From NCBI RefSeq assembly GCF_007741515.1, contig NZ_CP036263.1, forward strand, positions 5,753,178 to 5,817,177: a stretch of 64,000 nt of DNA, given 5' to 3'. The notes beneath the pieces are model-generated. The model made no database searches, was not told the DNA's origin, and saw only the letters and a list, made by a program, of their open reading frames with translations. Of this stretch, positions 41,520-49,574 are shown one piece after another. Within the stretch, counting starts at the first letter, position 1, and every line of letters begins with the position of its first letter. Position numbers and translations under genes: made by a program. This DNA comes from Adhaeretor mobilis. GTDB lineage: Bacteria > Planctomycetota > Planctomycetia > Pirellulales > Lacipirellulaceae.

Positions 41520-43463
41520 TCAGGTTTTTTCGCGTGACCTGAACAAGCCGGCCCAGGACATCGTGATTATCGCACAGAGAGTGGCCGAACTTGGTTCGGG
41601 GATAGCATGGATCTGAGCATGCACTGACTTCAATAAGCCACCCAATTCGGGGTTTAGGAGGTCCGCATTCCACACCTCCAAATAGTTTATCCCGCTGGAT
41701 AGCGCCAACTCAAGCGTCTCGTCAAATTCCAATTCCAGGAGATCGGCCGGTGCAGTACCAGCTTCGCCACCGAACCGCTCTGGCTGGTTCGTAACGCTGC
41801 CGACGATCTGCACTGTCCCGAACGTCGCAGCCGCAGTGGATTGGATGATCTCGGACATCCCTGGGTATACTTCTTGGGCATTGCCTAGGCTCCACCAGGC
41901 AGCAAATGCGCCAAGCTGATCGGGATGCTGTGAGACACCATAGCTAATCACTTGCTGAGCAACCTGGTTATTGTCCCCATCGCCAATGCCGCGGAGATCA
42001 TCGGGACCGAGGACAGGATGGATCTCGATATCGAGTGCCGTTGTGGGAAATGCTTTCGCAAAGCTATCAGTGACTGTGTTCCACGAATCAACATGCAAGA
42101 CAGTGCTGTACCCAGCCTGTTCCCAGGTTCCACCCGAAGCGGATGACGCGGGTAATTGCATCTCAAAACCGTTGAGAGTCGAATGGGTAATGTGTACCAA
42201 ATCGAGCGTTGCGTTATCTGCGTACCGACTTCCCAATTCTTGGACAAAGCTATCCCATGCGCCCAGATATACATTGTCCCAAGGAATAGGCATGGTTTTA
42301 GTCTCCCCCCGAAGGTCGTACTCAAAGACTTCTGCTCCTTCGCTATGAAGCCAAGACGGTGCGCGTTGTCCGTTGACGATGCCCAGTGAAATCCCCAGCC
42401 CTGCGGCTGTTGCCAGTTGGAACTGCCGATCAAGGTTATCCCAATTGTAGACCCCAGGCGCGATCTCAATTTCATCCCAGCCGAGACGAACCAACACGCC
42501 GTCGACAAACTCAAGGTCACCCAGATCGGTGAGCACCGAGTTGCTATTGTCGCTAGTCGGAGGACAACTGCAGTAGATTCCAACCGGCGATTGTTGCGCC
42601 ATCGCGACCTTATTCGGCGATAAGGTTGCGGCCAAGGCCAGCACCACCACAGAGCAATGCAAATAGGAGGCTCTCTTGCGGCCGCAGATCATCACAACTA
42701 TCGCAGCCAGCCCCAGGCACAAACCGGTCGGTTCGGGTACATTCCCGTCGTGTGCCAGCAAATGATCAAACCATGCATCAGCCATCGCCTCAGCGCCAAT
42801 CACATTCGGATGAAGCTGGTCGGCTTGAAATCCGATTGGCCACAGGGGTTCTGTTGCGGTCCAAACGTCGGGACCTGCGAAGAGATGATCTGGGTAGCGG
42901 TTCGTAAGTGCCTCTAGTGCGTACTTTTCGTTTTCGATCTCGGGTTCCTGGGTCACTTTGTAGATATGTGTCGCGATGTGTACCGCCTCGGCGCCATCGC
43001 TGAGTAGTTGGTTTCCGTATAACTCAAATGCATCGGCTCCTTGCTCGATCCGTATCAAATCATTTGGGCCCTCGATTCCGACCGTTCGATCGGTTGAATA
43101 CACGCCTTGCAGGCTCTGTTGGGCGAGAACAATGACCGGTTCGATTGATGCTTGAATCGCAGGGCGTAACACATCGAGCCAAAGCTGGGTAGGTTCGCCC
43201 GTCGCAACATCGATCCAATTGGCAAGTGGATTTCCCGGTTGAATTGCCTTGACGACTGTAACGACTCGATCCGCAGGATCAGCGATGCCGTAGAGGTCGT
43301 CAATCTTTTCCTGCAATAAAATTGGCCAGAGAACGGATGTGGAGTAACCATTGACGACCAGTGTCTTTGCCTGATCGTCGAAGATCGTGGATGCCTGCAA
43401 CCGTGCAGACGTCAGATAGCTCGAGGCCACTAGGAAACAATAGAGTGTCAAAACATTTTTCAT
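41520..43463 (-). CDS. Double PEP-CTERM protein: SGNH-hydrolase-like unit fused to glycosidase-like unit
   Basis: 647 residues from the ATG at 43463, which begins a signal peptide (VLTLYCFLVASSYLTSARLQ); an ATG at 43553 adds 30 residues. Unit 1 is SGNH-like, with VVNGYSTSVLWP as the variant block I and DQLHPNVIGAEAM as the D-x-x-H block, and ends in a PEP-CTERM tail: PEP at 243-245, a hydrophobic run, RKR at 262-264. A second hydrophobic segment (SVVVLALAATL) follows, then an A-M-A signal-peptidase site around 287-289. Unit 2 starts QQSPVGIYC and resembles a TIM-barrel glycosidase (WDEIEIAPGVYNWDNL, GQRAPSWLHSEG). It closes with a second PEP-CTERM tail (IPEPSSATL, then RSREK). There is no stop and no good internal start at the join. 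The upstream gene encodes a paralogue of unit 1. Confidence 0.87.
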   Translation of the reverse strand: MKNVLTLYCFLVASSYLTSARLQASTIFDDQAKTLVVNGYSTSVLWPILLQEKIDDLYGIADPADRVVTVVKAIQPGNPLANWIDVATGEPTQLWLDVLRPAIQASIEPVIVLAQQSLQGVYSTDRTVGIEGPNDLIRIEQGADAFELYGNQLLSDGAEAVHIATHIYKVTQEPEIENEKYALEALTNRYPDHLFAGPDVWTATEPLWPIGFQADQLHPNVIGAEAMADAWFDHLLAHDGNVPEPTGLCLGLAAIVVMICGRKRASYLHCSVVVLALAATLSPNKVAMAQQSPVGIYCSCPPTSDNSNSVLTDLGDLEFVDGVLVRLGWDEIEIAPGVYNWDNLDRQFQLATAAGLGISLGIVNGQRAPSWLHSEGAEVFEYDLRGETKTMPIPWDNVYLGAWDSFVQELGSRYADNATLDLVHITHSTLNGFEMQLPASSASGGTWEQAGYSTVLHVDSWNTVTDSFAKAFPTTALDIEIHPVLGPDDLRGIGDGDNNQVAQQVISYGVSQHPDQLGAFAAWWSLGNAQEVYPGMSEIIQSTAAATFGTVQIVGSVTNQPERFGGEAGTAPADLLELEFDETLELALSSGINYLEVWNADLLNPELGGLLKSVHAQIHAIPEPSSATLCAIITMSWAGLFRSREKT

Positions 43464-43566
43464 TGGGGCGTTCCAATAAGAGACGGGGAAAGTAATACGT
43501 GTACGTACGATTTGTGCGAGCTGCTTAGTTTGCTTCCCTGGATTTCTGGACATGATGTAAAAACGG

Positions 43567-44355
43567 TTACTGCGGTGTTCTGGATTTTTTCGCGCTAAGC
43601 TCTAATTGATGCTGAAGTAATACTTCAAACCATTGCTGGGCCATGAGCTCCGCTCCAAATTGGTTGGGATGAACGCCGTCTCGGGCAAACGCACGTGGAT
43701 AATTCTGCTTCGTGGGTTTCCAGAGGTCGGGCCCGCGATGAATGCCAAGTGGTTTTTGCTGCATCAAGGCATCCAGTGCCAGGGATTCATTTCCTATTTC
43801 AGGTTCCATGGGATGCTTGTAGATGTGGGTGGATATCAATACCTCGTCTGCTCCATCCTCTTGAAGTGCGTTGGCATATAGCTGCAGAGCCTCCGCGCCG
43901 AAATCGATGCCTCGGTAATCGTTGGCCCCTCGAATACCAATAGATCTTCGCCCAAAAGCTCCTTGCAGTGACTGCTGAGCGAGCACAATGACAGGACGAT
44001 TCCCTTTGTCATTGCGAAGCTTAGGCTTGAGGATTTGAGTCCATGGCTTACGCCGTTGACCGGTTTCTAAATCTATCCAGCCGGAAATTGGCGTACCTCC
44101 CTTGAGTGCCGATCGGACTTCGACAACGTTAGGTCCCAGCAGACGGTTGATCTTCTGTTGCAATATTCCCGGCCACCGAAACGAGGTCGAATAACCGTTG
44201 ACGACGAGCACCGTTGGCTCTCCGTTCAAAAGTCCGCGAACCGTCCTTTCGCTGCTGAACGGTTCCAGTTGTTGAGGCGATTGCGCCAAGAGGCTGGATG
44301 ACAGTAGGCACGATGCGAGCATCATGACCCAAGAAGCTCGTTCAATTCGCATCAT
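43567..44355 (-). CDS. Secreted SGNH-hydrolase-like protein
   Basis: 262 residues with a signal peptide (MMLASCLLSSSLLAQS). The body aligns along its length with unit 1 of the next gene: VVNGYSTSFRWPGILQQKI, VIVLAQQSLQGAFG, LISTHIYKHPMEPEIGNESL and DGVHPNQFGAELMAQQW recur in order. The last is the D-x-x-H catalytic block of SGNH/GDSL hydrolases; block I reads NGYST instead of GDS. Such enzymes remove acyl groups from sugars or lipids. Unlike its paralogue it has no PEP-CTERM tail and ends in a basic KKSRTPQ. The gene starts 28 bp after the MarR gene and ends 103 bp before the next, consistent with one operon. Confidence 0.8.
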   Translation of the reverse strand: MMRIERASWVMMLASCLLSSSLLAQSPQQLEPFSSERTVRGLLNGEPTVLVVNGYSTSFRWPGILQQKINRLLGPNVVEVRSALKGGTPISGWIDLETGQRRKPWTQILKPKLRNDKGNRPVIVLAQQSLQGAFGRRSIGIRGANDYRGIDFGAEALQLYANALQEDGADEVLISTHIYKHPMEPEIGNESLALDALMQQKPLGIHRGPDLWKPTKQNYPRAFARDGVHPNQFGAELMAQQWFEVLLQHQLELSAKKSRTPQ

Positions 44356-44383
44356 TTCCTCTCATTAGTGTTCAACATGTCGC

Positions 44384-44830
44384 CTATTGGTCAACGCTCG
44401 ACTTCAGTTGTAAGTTCGCGAGAGTCGATTCAATCTGCCACAAGCTCGCAAACAATGCCTGTCGATCGGCCCCTACGGCCCGTTCCATCTCAGCGTGAAT
44501 TGGCTCGACACTCCGAATGAGCTTTTCATGCAGCCGATGTCCTAGTGCCGTCAGGCAGACGAGTTTTGCTCGGCCGTCGCTCTTATCACGCTTCCTGCGC
44601 AAGAGTTTCTTTTCCTCGAGCAGCGACAACATTGCAGCAATGGTGTTGGGATCGGAATAGGCTCGTGCGGCAAGATCCTGTTGGCGAATCTCATCCTGCT
44701 CCGCGAGTAGAGAGAGCAAAACGTATTGATCAGCTGTGACACCAAAGGACGCAAAGTGTTGCTGTGCATAGCGATGCATAGTCATGTAGGCACGACGTAG
44801 CCGCATCGCCATGGTTTCGCTGACAGGCAT
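44384..44830 (-). CDS. MarR-family transcriptional regulator
   Basis: 148 residues with GGAGG 6 nt before the ATG. The winged helix is clear: TADQYVLLSLLAEQDEIRQQ, DLAARAYSDPNTIAAMLSLL (recognition helix) and KKLLRRKRDKSDGRAKLVCL (wing with the typical D-x-R). Flanking helices form the MarR dimer interface. MarR proteins repress neighbouring operons and are released by small phenolic or other ligands. It is first in a run with the two SGNH-type genes and probably controls them and itself; an inverted repeat at 44861-44872 is a candidate site. Confidence 0.92.
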   Translation of the reverse strand: MPVSETMAMRLRRAYMTMHRYAQQHFASFGVTADQYVLLSLLAEQDEIRQQDLAARAYSDPNTIAAMLSLLEEKKLLRRKRDKSDGRAKLVCLTALGHRLHEKLIRSVEPIHAEMERAVGADRQALFASLWQIESTLANLQLKSSVDQ

Positions 44831-44860
44831 TGAGAACCTCCATTTGCATTTCGCAACTAA

Positions 44861-44872
44861 TACGTAGACGTA
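44861..44872 (-). promoter_or_regulatory. Candidate MarR operator
   Basis: Inverted repeat tacgt-ag-acgta, about 30 bp upstream of the MarR start codon. Flanking ctaa on both sides extends it partly. Support is symmetry and position only. Confidence 0.4.
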
Positions 44873-45093
44873 CTAATGTTAGAACCCCGTACTTCGTTCG
44901 AGGTTTCGAGAGAAGCACCTACCAATTCTTGGAATTGCGGAAAATTTTTTAACAATCCACTTCCTCGACAAACCAAGACACGAAGCAAAACTCGATATGC
45001 TTAAAGGAGTTAGAGAAAAGTAAGTGCCATTCGCGTTTCACTCCTGTGCAGGTTATGCGGCACCGACAGTGGCTGGACGTGTCAGCCGTGAAG

Positions 45094-46047
45094 CTAGGTG
45101 GCTGAAACGATGAGATAACTGACGTAGGCCACGTATAACCCCAGGAGCAACGCTCCTTCCCAACGGTCGATAGAATGCCTGGTAAAGAAGACCGGTAAAC
45201 AAGCAACTGAGGCTAATACCATGACAGGAAAATCGAATCGAAGCAGTTTGGGCGATACATGTATCCCTGTCGGTGAAACGATGCCCGCTATGCTGAGAAC
45301 GCACAGGAGGTTGAAGATATTGCTCCCAACGACATTTCCAACCGCAATGTCGCGTTCACCGCGAAGGCTCGCTACGAGCGAAGTAACCACTTCGGGCAGC
45401 GAAGTACCGGCGGCGACAATGGTGAGGCCGACCACGATTTCACTGACACCTGCCGCTTTGGCGAATACAACCGCCGCATCGACAAGTAGTCGTGACCCCA
45501 GGACCAAGAGTGCAAGTCCAACGAGTGCCGTCAATATCGCTCCTGACATCGACCCGATTGGAATGTCAGGCTTCACCTCTGTGGTTTGCGATCCTGCTGT
45601 GCCAGGTCTGTTGGCGGCAAGTAGTAGAAATGCTGTGTAGCCGAGGAAAACGAGTGAAAGCATCGAGCCATCAAGCCGACTGACCACACCATCGTACGCG
45701 AGTAGCCACGCGAGTACTGAGACTCCGACCATTACAGGAACATCCAGACGCACAAGTTGCGAACTAACGGCCAGCGGTGTGATTAAAGCAGACAGGCCAA
45801 GAATAGCGAGTACATTGAAAATGTTGCTGCCAACTACGTTGCCTAGTGCAACGTCAGCTTGCCCAAATAGCGACGCTTTAACGCTAACCGCCAGCTCGGG
45901 TGCACTCGTACCAAAAGCGACGACTGTCAAACCGACTACCAGCGGCGACAGCCCCGCCGCTGTAGCTAATCGGCTGGCTCCTCGCACCAATGCTTCCGCT
46001 CCAAGAACGAGCAAAACGAGACCACCGATGAATCCGAGAATTGCCAT
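45094..46047 (-). CDS. Calcium/sodium antiporter, CaCA family (YrbG-like)
   Basis: 317 residues from the ATG at 46047; the frame is open further upstream but lacks membrane character there. Ten hydrophobic segments are visible. The two alpha-repeats that bind the cations are intact: VVAFGTSAPELAVSVKASL near residue 45 and IVAAGTSLPEVVTSLVASL near 215, each with the GTS-x-PE signature and each followed by ALGNVVGSNIFN / AVGNVVGSNIFN. These proteins exchange Na+ or H+ for Ca2+ across the inner membrane. The gene stands alone, between the MarR gene and a long intergenic stretch. Confidence 0.94.
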   Translation of the reverse strand: MAILGFIGGLVLLVLGAEALVRGASRLATAAGLSPLVVGLTVVAFGTSAPELAVSVKASLFGQADVALGNVVGSNIFNVLAILGLSALITPLAVSSQLVRLDVPVMVGVSVLAWLLAYDGVVSRLDGSMLSLVFLGYTAFLLLAANRPGTAGSQTTEVKPDIPIGSMSGAILTALVGLALLVLGSRLLVDAAVVFAKAAGVSEIVVGLTIVAAGTSLPEVVTSLVASLRGERDIAVGNVVGSNIFNLLCVLSIAGIVSPTGIHVSPKLLRFDFPVMVLASVACLPVFFTRHSIDRWEGALLLGLYVAYVSYLIVSAT

Positions 46048-46545
46048 ACCACAAGATAGCAGATAGAGCAGACGGAACGAAGATGCACAAACTCCCCTCG
46101 GCTTGATCGACCGACGCACTTTAGCGGCAGTCCGTTGGACGCGTCGGCGTGGACGTCCGAGGCGAGTTCGGCAGATCCCAAAATGCCTTCGGCTTCATCT
46201 TCCTGTGCGTCGAAACTGGCTGCGGTTTGGTCAGATTTAGTCCCGGCGGTGTCGATGACCTCTGTCTCGAACAGCAGTCCCAAAATCGGTCAAATTCATC
46301 GTTTGAGGACAAAATCTGGCCACTTGCTAACTAACACATGAGGCATCGTCCTGAGTGACATGTTGCCCCAGCAACGGGCTCAACAAAATGCGGCGCACGC
46401 CAGTTCCAACAACTCGGCCCTACAGCACAGACTAGCGCATACAAAAGGCCGGGGTGCTTAAGCACCCCGGCCCGAGGGACTCTCTTTTGAGCATGCAGAC
46501 TTAGTGCCCCGGCACTAACGCCTAGCTACACACAGCGATTCGGCC
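46048..46545. other. Intergenic region with one hairpin
   Basis: About 500 bp. A minus-strand frame at 45966-46283 overlaps the antiporter gene and has no family likeness, so it is not called. The only structure is the palindrome at 46447-46472. Confidence 0.4.
46447..46472 (-). terminator. Terminator-like hairpin, ccggggtg family (perfect palindrome)
   Basis: A 26-bp perfect palindrome with 12-bp arms (ggccggggtgct / agcaccccggcc) around ta, about 75 nt past the stop of the HNH gene. Closest in sequence to the hairpin at 47616-47641. Confidence 0.65.
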
Positions 46546-47406
46546 TCATTTGGATTCGGTGAAGATATTCTCGCGATGGTATTCTAAATAGCCTGCAGCT
46601 TCATCGGAAGGTGTACGAAGCATCTTCTGGTTGGTAACGTGGAGAGTTTGTCGTTCAGCATCATCAAGCGCATCTGATATGAGAACCGTTCCGTTCTTAT
46701 CGAACGAAATCAGACCCGCATCAAATAGTGCGTCGAGTGTCGCAGTCAAAGGTATGCCATTGTGATAGTCGAGTCGCTCAGCGTCGGTTGAGTCGCGCCA
46801 AGGCTTGATATGCGAAGCGCGAATAGCGTCTAGCGTTGTCGAACCGGTGACAGCGCACTTGCCGTTCCAGTGCGCAAGAACCTCAGACCGAAATATGCCT
46901 TGGCCAACACGTGCGTTCGCTAGAGTCTCCTTGGTTGTCACCGTAGGTTTCTTCGATGCGATAGACTGCAGGTCAGGTACAAGTGTGCTATAACCAGTTT
47001 GACGGTCGCGAAGTTGTGCAACCGGAATTCGACCAATGATTGCGGCATAGAGACGTGTACCGTCTTTGATCAACTTGCCGAGTTTAAGCAGCGTTGCCTC
47101 GTCGAACTTAGCAATTGTTCGATTCCCATTGGGGTCAGCATCAACAGCGGTACATACGACACCATATCCCTCAGTCCCGTTGCCCAAGAGTTCGACATGG
47201 CGCTTACGCTCGGGGAACCCCGCAGATTTGCTCTTCCATTCATCCCAATAGACTGGGACACGTTCGATTCCACCAACGGTTTCGATTCCATCATCCCAGA
47301 CACGCAGGAACAGGCGGTTCGAATTGGGCTGATACGCGCCCCATGACCATCGCGAATTGCTAAGGTTTGCGCCGAGTGTCTGTCGGAAAAACGTGCTGAT
47401 CTTCAT
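46546..47406 (-). CDS. HNH endonuclease-domain protein
   Basis: 286 residues, no signal peptide. The C-terminal half is an HNH nuclease domain of the type seen in restriction enzymes: FRSEVLAHWNGKCAVTGSTT, IRASHIKPWRDSTDAERLDY (His pair) and HNGIPLTATLDALFDAGLIS (His-Asn), with GTVLISDAL after it. The N-terminal 170 residues (SWGAYQPNSNRLFLRVWDD, VPVYWDEWKSKSAGFPERKR) form a separate alpha/beta domain that may recognise DNA. It stands alone, with no methyltransferase next to it, so it may act on modified DNA or be an orphan defence gene; both are inference. Flanked on both sides by ccggggtg hairpins. Confidence 0.82.
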   Translation of the reverse strand: MKISTFFRQTLGANLSNSRWSWGAYQPNSNRLFLRVWDDGIETVGGIERVPVYWDEWKSKSAGFPERKRHVELLGNGTEGYGVVCTAVDADPNGNRTIAKFDEATLLKLGKLIKDGTRLYAAIIGRIPVAQLRDRQTGYSTLVPDLQSIASKKPTVTTKETLANARVGQGIFRSEVLAHWNGKCAVTGSTTLDAIRASHIKPWRDSTDAERLDYHNGIPLTATLDALFDAGLISFDKNGTVLISDALDDAERQTLHVTNQKMLRTPSDEAAGYLEYHRENIFTESK

Positions 47407-47615
47407 ATAGCGTTGGACACAGATATTTACAACAGAACAAGATATGAGTGATGTTCACCACCGCATAGCACAATCATACTGGAATCTTCTATTCGTCGCA
47501 AAATCCTTAACGGCAGGAAACTGGGTGGCACGACTGAGAGGCCATGCACGGAGCATAGACTACGCCGAGACAAGACGCAAACCTCGCACGTGAACTCACT
47601 GCAGCGCATAGAAAT

Positions 47616-47641
47616 GGCCGGGGTGCTGAAGCACCCCGGCC
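47616..47641 (-). terminator. Terminator-like hairpin, ccggggtg family
   Basis: Arms ggccggggtgc and gcaccccggcc around tgaa, 29 nt past the stop of the EF-hand gene. No U-tract. Confidence 0.65.
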
Positions 47642-47669
47642 GGACTGAATCGTGTTTGGTAACTGGAGC

Positions 47670-48917
47670 TTAGGTTGTCTTGTCGACTTCCTCTTCGCCG
47701 GCGGGGCCCGGTCTCTCGCCGCCTGGTCCACGACGGCGCGGGCCGCGCTGGCCGGCACGTGGTGGACCACCTTCTCCGGGTGGTGGGCCGCGGAGTTCGC
47801 CCCGCTGGCCACCCTGTTGCATTCGCTCACGCATGCGATTTGCAAGCTTACCAAACTCTTCGCGGCTGAGTTGGTCGTCGCCATCTTCGTCGAAGTGATC
47901 AAAAACTTTCATCGGATCGATTTGGGCGCCTGGTCCGCCACGCTGTCCGCCGCGAGCGCGACCCTGTGGAGGACCTTGACGGTCGCGTTCGCCACGAGGT
48001 CCGGGACGATCTTGCCCCGGACGTTCTCGCCCAAGTCGTTCGCCACGCTCTGCACGCTCTCCACCTTCGGGCCTTCTGGGGCGATTCGCTGCGCCGCGCT
48101 GGCCGGGTTGGCCCGGTTGGCGATCAGCACGTCGTGCTGGCGTGGCTTCGCGATCAGCGCCGCGTCTGCCTTCCTGTGCACGTCCGCGTGGCCCTCCACG
48201 CAGTTCGCTGCGCTCGCCACCCTCTTGTAGGCGATCTCGCCGCTGTTTCATCTGCTCAGTGAGCTTGCCAAATTCCTCACGGCTGAGCTTGCCATCGCCA
48301 TCTGCGTCGAAGCGATCGAACAACTGCATCGGATCGGGTTGGCCGCCGGGTCCGCCACGTGGTGGACCTTGCGGAGGACCTTGACGATCGCGTTCGCCAC
48401 GCGGGCCGGGACGATCTTGCCCAGGGCGCGCACGCCGCTCAGGTCGATCTCCACGCTCAGGACGATCACCTTGCTCGGGTCGGGGACCACCTTCGGGACC
48501 GCCACGACGACGAGCACCAAATCGTTCTCGCATAGACTCTCGGGCGGCACCACGCTCTTCCTCATTGAGCTCGCCATCGCCATCGGCATCAAACTCTTTT
48601 AACATGCGCTCTCGCATGGCGGCACGGTCGGGGCGACTTTCGCCTGCATTACTCCTATCAGCTGCGGCGGCATTGACTCGCGCACGGGTCCGCCTTTGCG
48701 CTCGCTTTTCTTCGTCGGCGTCTGCTGCTTCGGTGGAATCGTCGGTTGAGTCTTCCTGGGCGGCAGGGGCATCGACTGCCTCGTCTTCGGCAAAGGCCGA
48801 GGGAACGCAAAGGCCCAAGACGAGCAACCACGCCATGGTGGATGCTGCGAGGTAGCTCAGGGAACGACAACTAATGAAACAAGATGGTTTGGTCGGGTTG
48901 ATAGGTTTGTGGCTCAT
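47670..48917 (-). CDS. Exported EF-hand protein with Arg/Gly/Pro-rich repeats
   Basis: 415 residues. The signal peptide is internal to a long leader (TMAWLLVLGLCVPSAFAED). Three EF-hand calcium loops follow: FDADGDGELNEEE near residue 115, FDADGDGKLSREEF near 205 and FDEDGDDQLSREEF near 345. Between them are low-complexity stretches rich in Arg, Gly, Pro and Gln; the block RPGQDRPGPRGERDRQGPPQ occurs twice (about residues 165 and 300), indicating an internal duplication of linker plus EF-hand. The protein probably binds calcium in the periplasm or at the surface. The strongly basic linkers could bind acidic polymers. No further function can be named. Very GC-rich, with long antisense frames that are shadows. 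Confidence 0.85.
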   Translation of the reverse strand: MSHKPINPTKPSCFISCRSLSYLAASTMAWLLVLGLCVPSAFAEDEAVDAPAAQEDSTDDSTEAADADEEKRAQRRTRARVNAAAADRSNAGESRPDRAAMRERMLKEFDADGDGELNEEERGAARESMRERFGARRRGGPEGGPRPEQGDRPERGDRPERRARPGQDRPGPRGERDRQGPPQGPPRGGPGGQPDPMQLFDRFDADGDGKLSREEFGKLTEQMKQRRDRLQEGGERSELRGGPRGRAQEGRRGADREATPARRADRQPGQPGQRGAANRPRRPEGGERAERGERLGRERPGQDRPGPRGERDRQGPPQGRARGGQRGGPGAQIDPMKVFDHFDEDGDDQLSREEFGKLANRMRERMQQGGQRGELRGPPPGEGGPPRAGQRGPRRRGPGGERPGPAGEEEVDKTT

Positions 48918-49188
48918 TTGTTTCTGTCTCGCTGGGTGTTGGATTTGGTTTGCCTATTCTCTACGTATGAAACGCCGAGTTGGCGGTGAGGTTTCGCGAG
49001 AATTGTCACATTTCAGCTAATTCGCCGGGATGGCAACCCAACTAGCTTGCCCTATCGGCTACCTTGCCGGTGGGTCTGGAGTGCTAGACAGTCCGGTCGC
49101 CGTGACCCGGGCCCAGCAAAATCGCCAACGGTTGTTTGGGCTGTGGGTTGATGTGCTTACCGGCTGGTTCGCTGGGGAGGATCGACCG
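48918..49188. other. Intergenic region, no gene seen
   Basis: 270 bp upstream of the EF-hand gene, presumably its promoter region. No repeat family or frame recognised. Confidence 0.35.
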
Positions 49189-49353
49189 TTAGTCTCGCGT
49201 TTCGAGTGCCGCTTCCATACGCTCCAGACGCTCGGTGATACTGATCAAGTGGTCGAGAATCATCGCATGCACATACGCTGCGTCCATCCCAACAGGGCTG
49301 TCGGCCGAGGAGATTTGATCGATGATCGACTGAAGTTCTGCTTTCGTTTTCAT
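49189..49353 (-). CDS. Small 54-residue protein, unknown function
   Basis: A short frame with a good ribosome site (AGGA, 6 nt before the ATG). The product starts MKTKAELQSIIDQISSAD and ends SITERLERMEAALETRD: a Lys-led helix, a Gly/Pro turn (SPVGMDAAYVH) and a long amphipathic helix with a heptad pattern that may form a coiled coil. Codon use and composition look real. No family is recognised. It lies alone between the EF-hand and VOC genes. Confidence 0.6.
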   Translation of the reverse strand: MKTKAELQSIIDQISSADSPVGMDAAYVHAMILDHLISITERLERMEAALETRD

Positions 49354-49574
49354 TGAGTATCCTATGGATTGGTTATCCTACGGTCCGAAGGGCGTGCTGG
49401 TGCCTTTTCTGCACCGATCGTTCTTGCTTGTAGCTTCGGTCGGTCGATGTGCCCGACAGTACGAAACGTGGAATTCTTTGCTGAGCATCGAGCCCGATGT
49501 CATTCTCACGCATGGCAGTTAGCTGAGAATTTATTGAGCGCTGATCTGCGTCGATGTTTCGCGCCGCCGTCTTT

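Noticed and set aside
45966-46283. A 105-codon minus-strand frame next to the antiporter gene
   Set aside because: It overlaps the antiporter start, lacks a ribosome site and has no domain likeness.
47652-48230. A 192-codon plus-strand frame with hydrophobic-looking stretches
   Set aside because: Opposite the EF-hand gene; the Ala/Leu/Thr-rich pattern is the complement of its Arg/Gly/Pro repeats.
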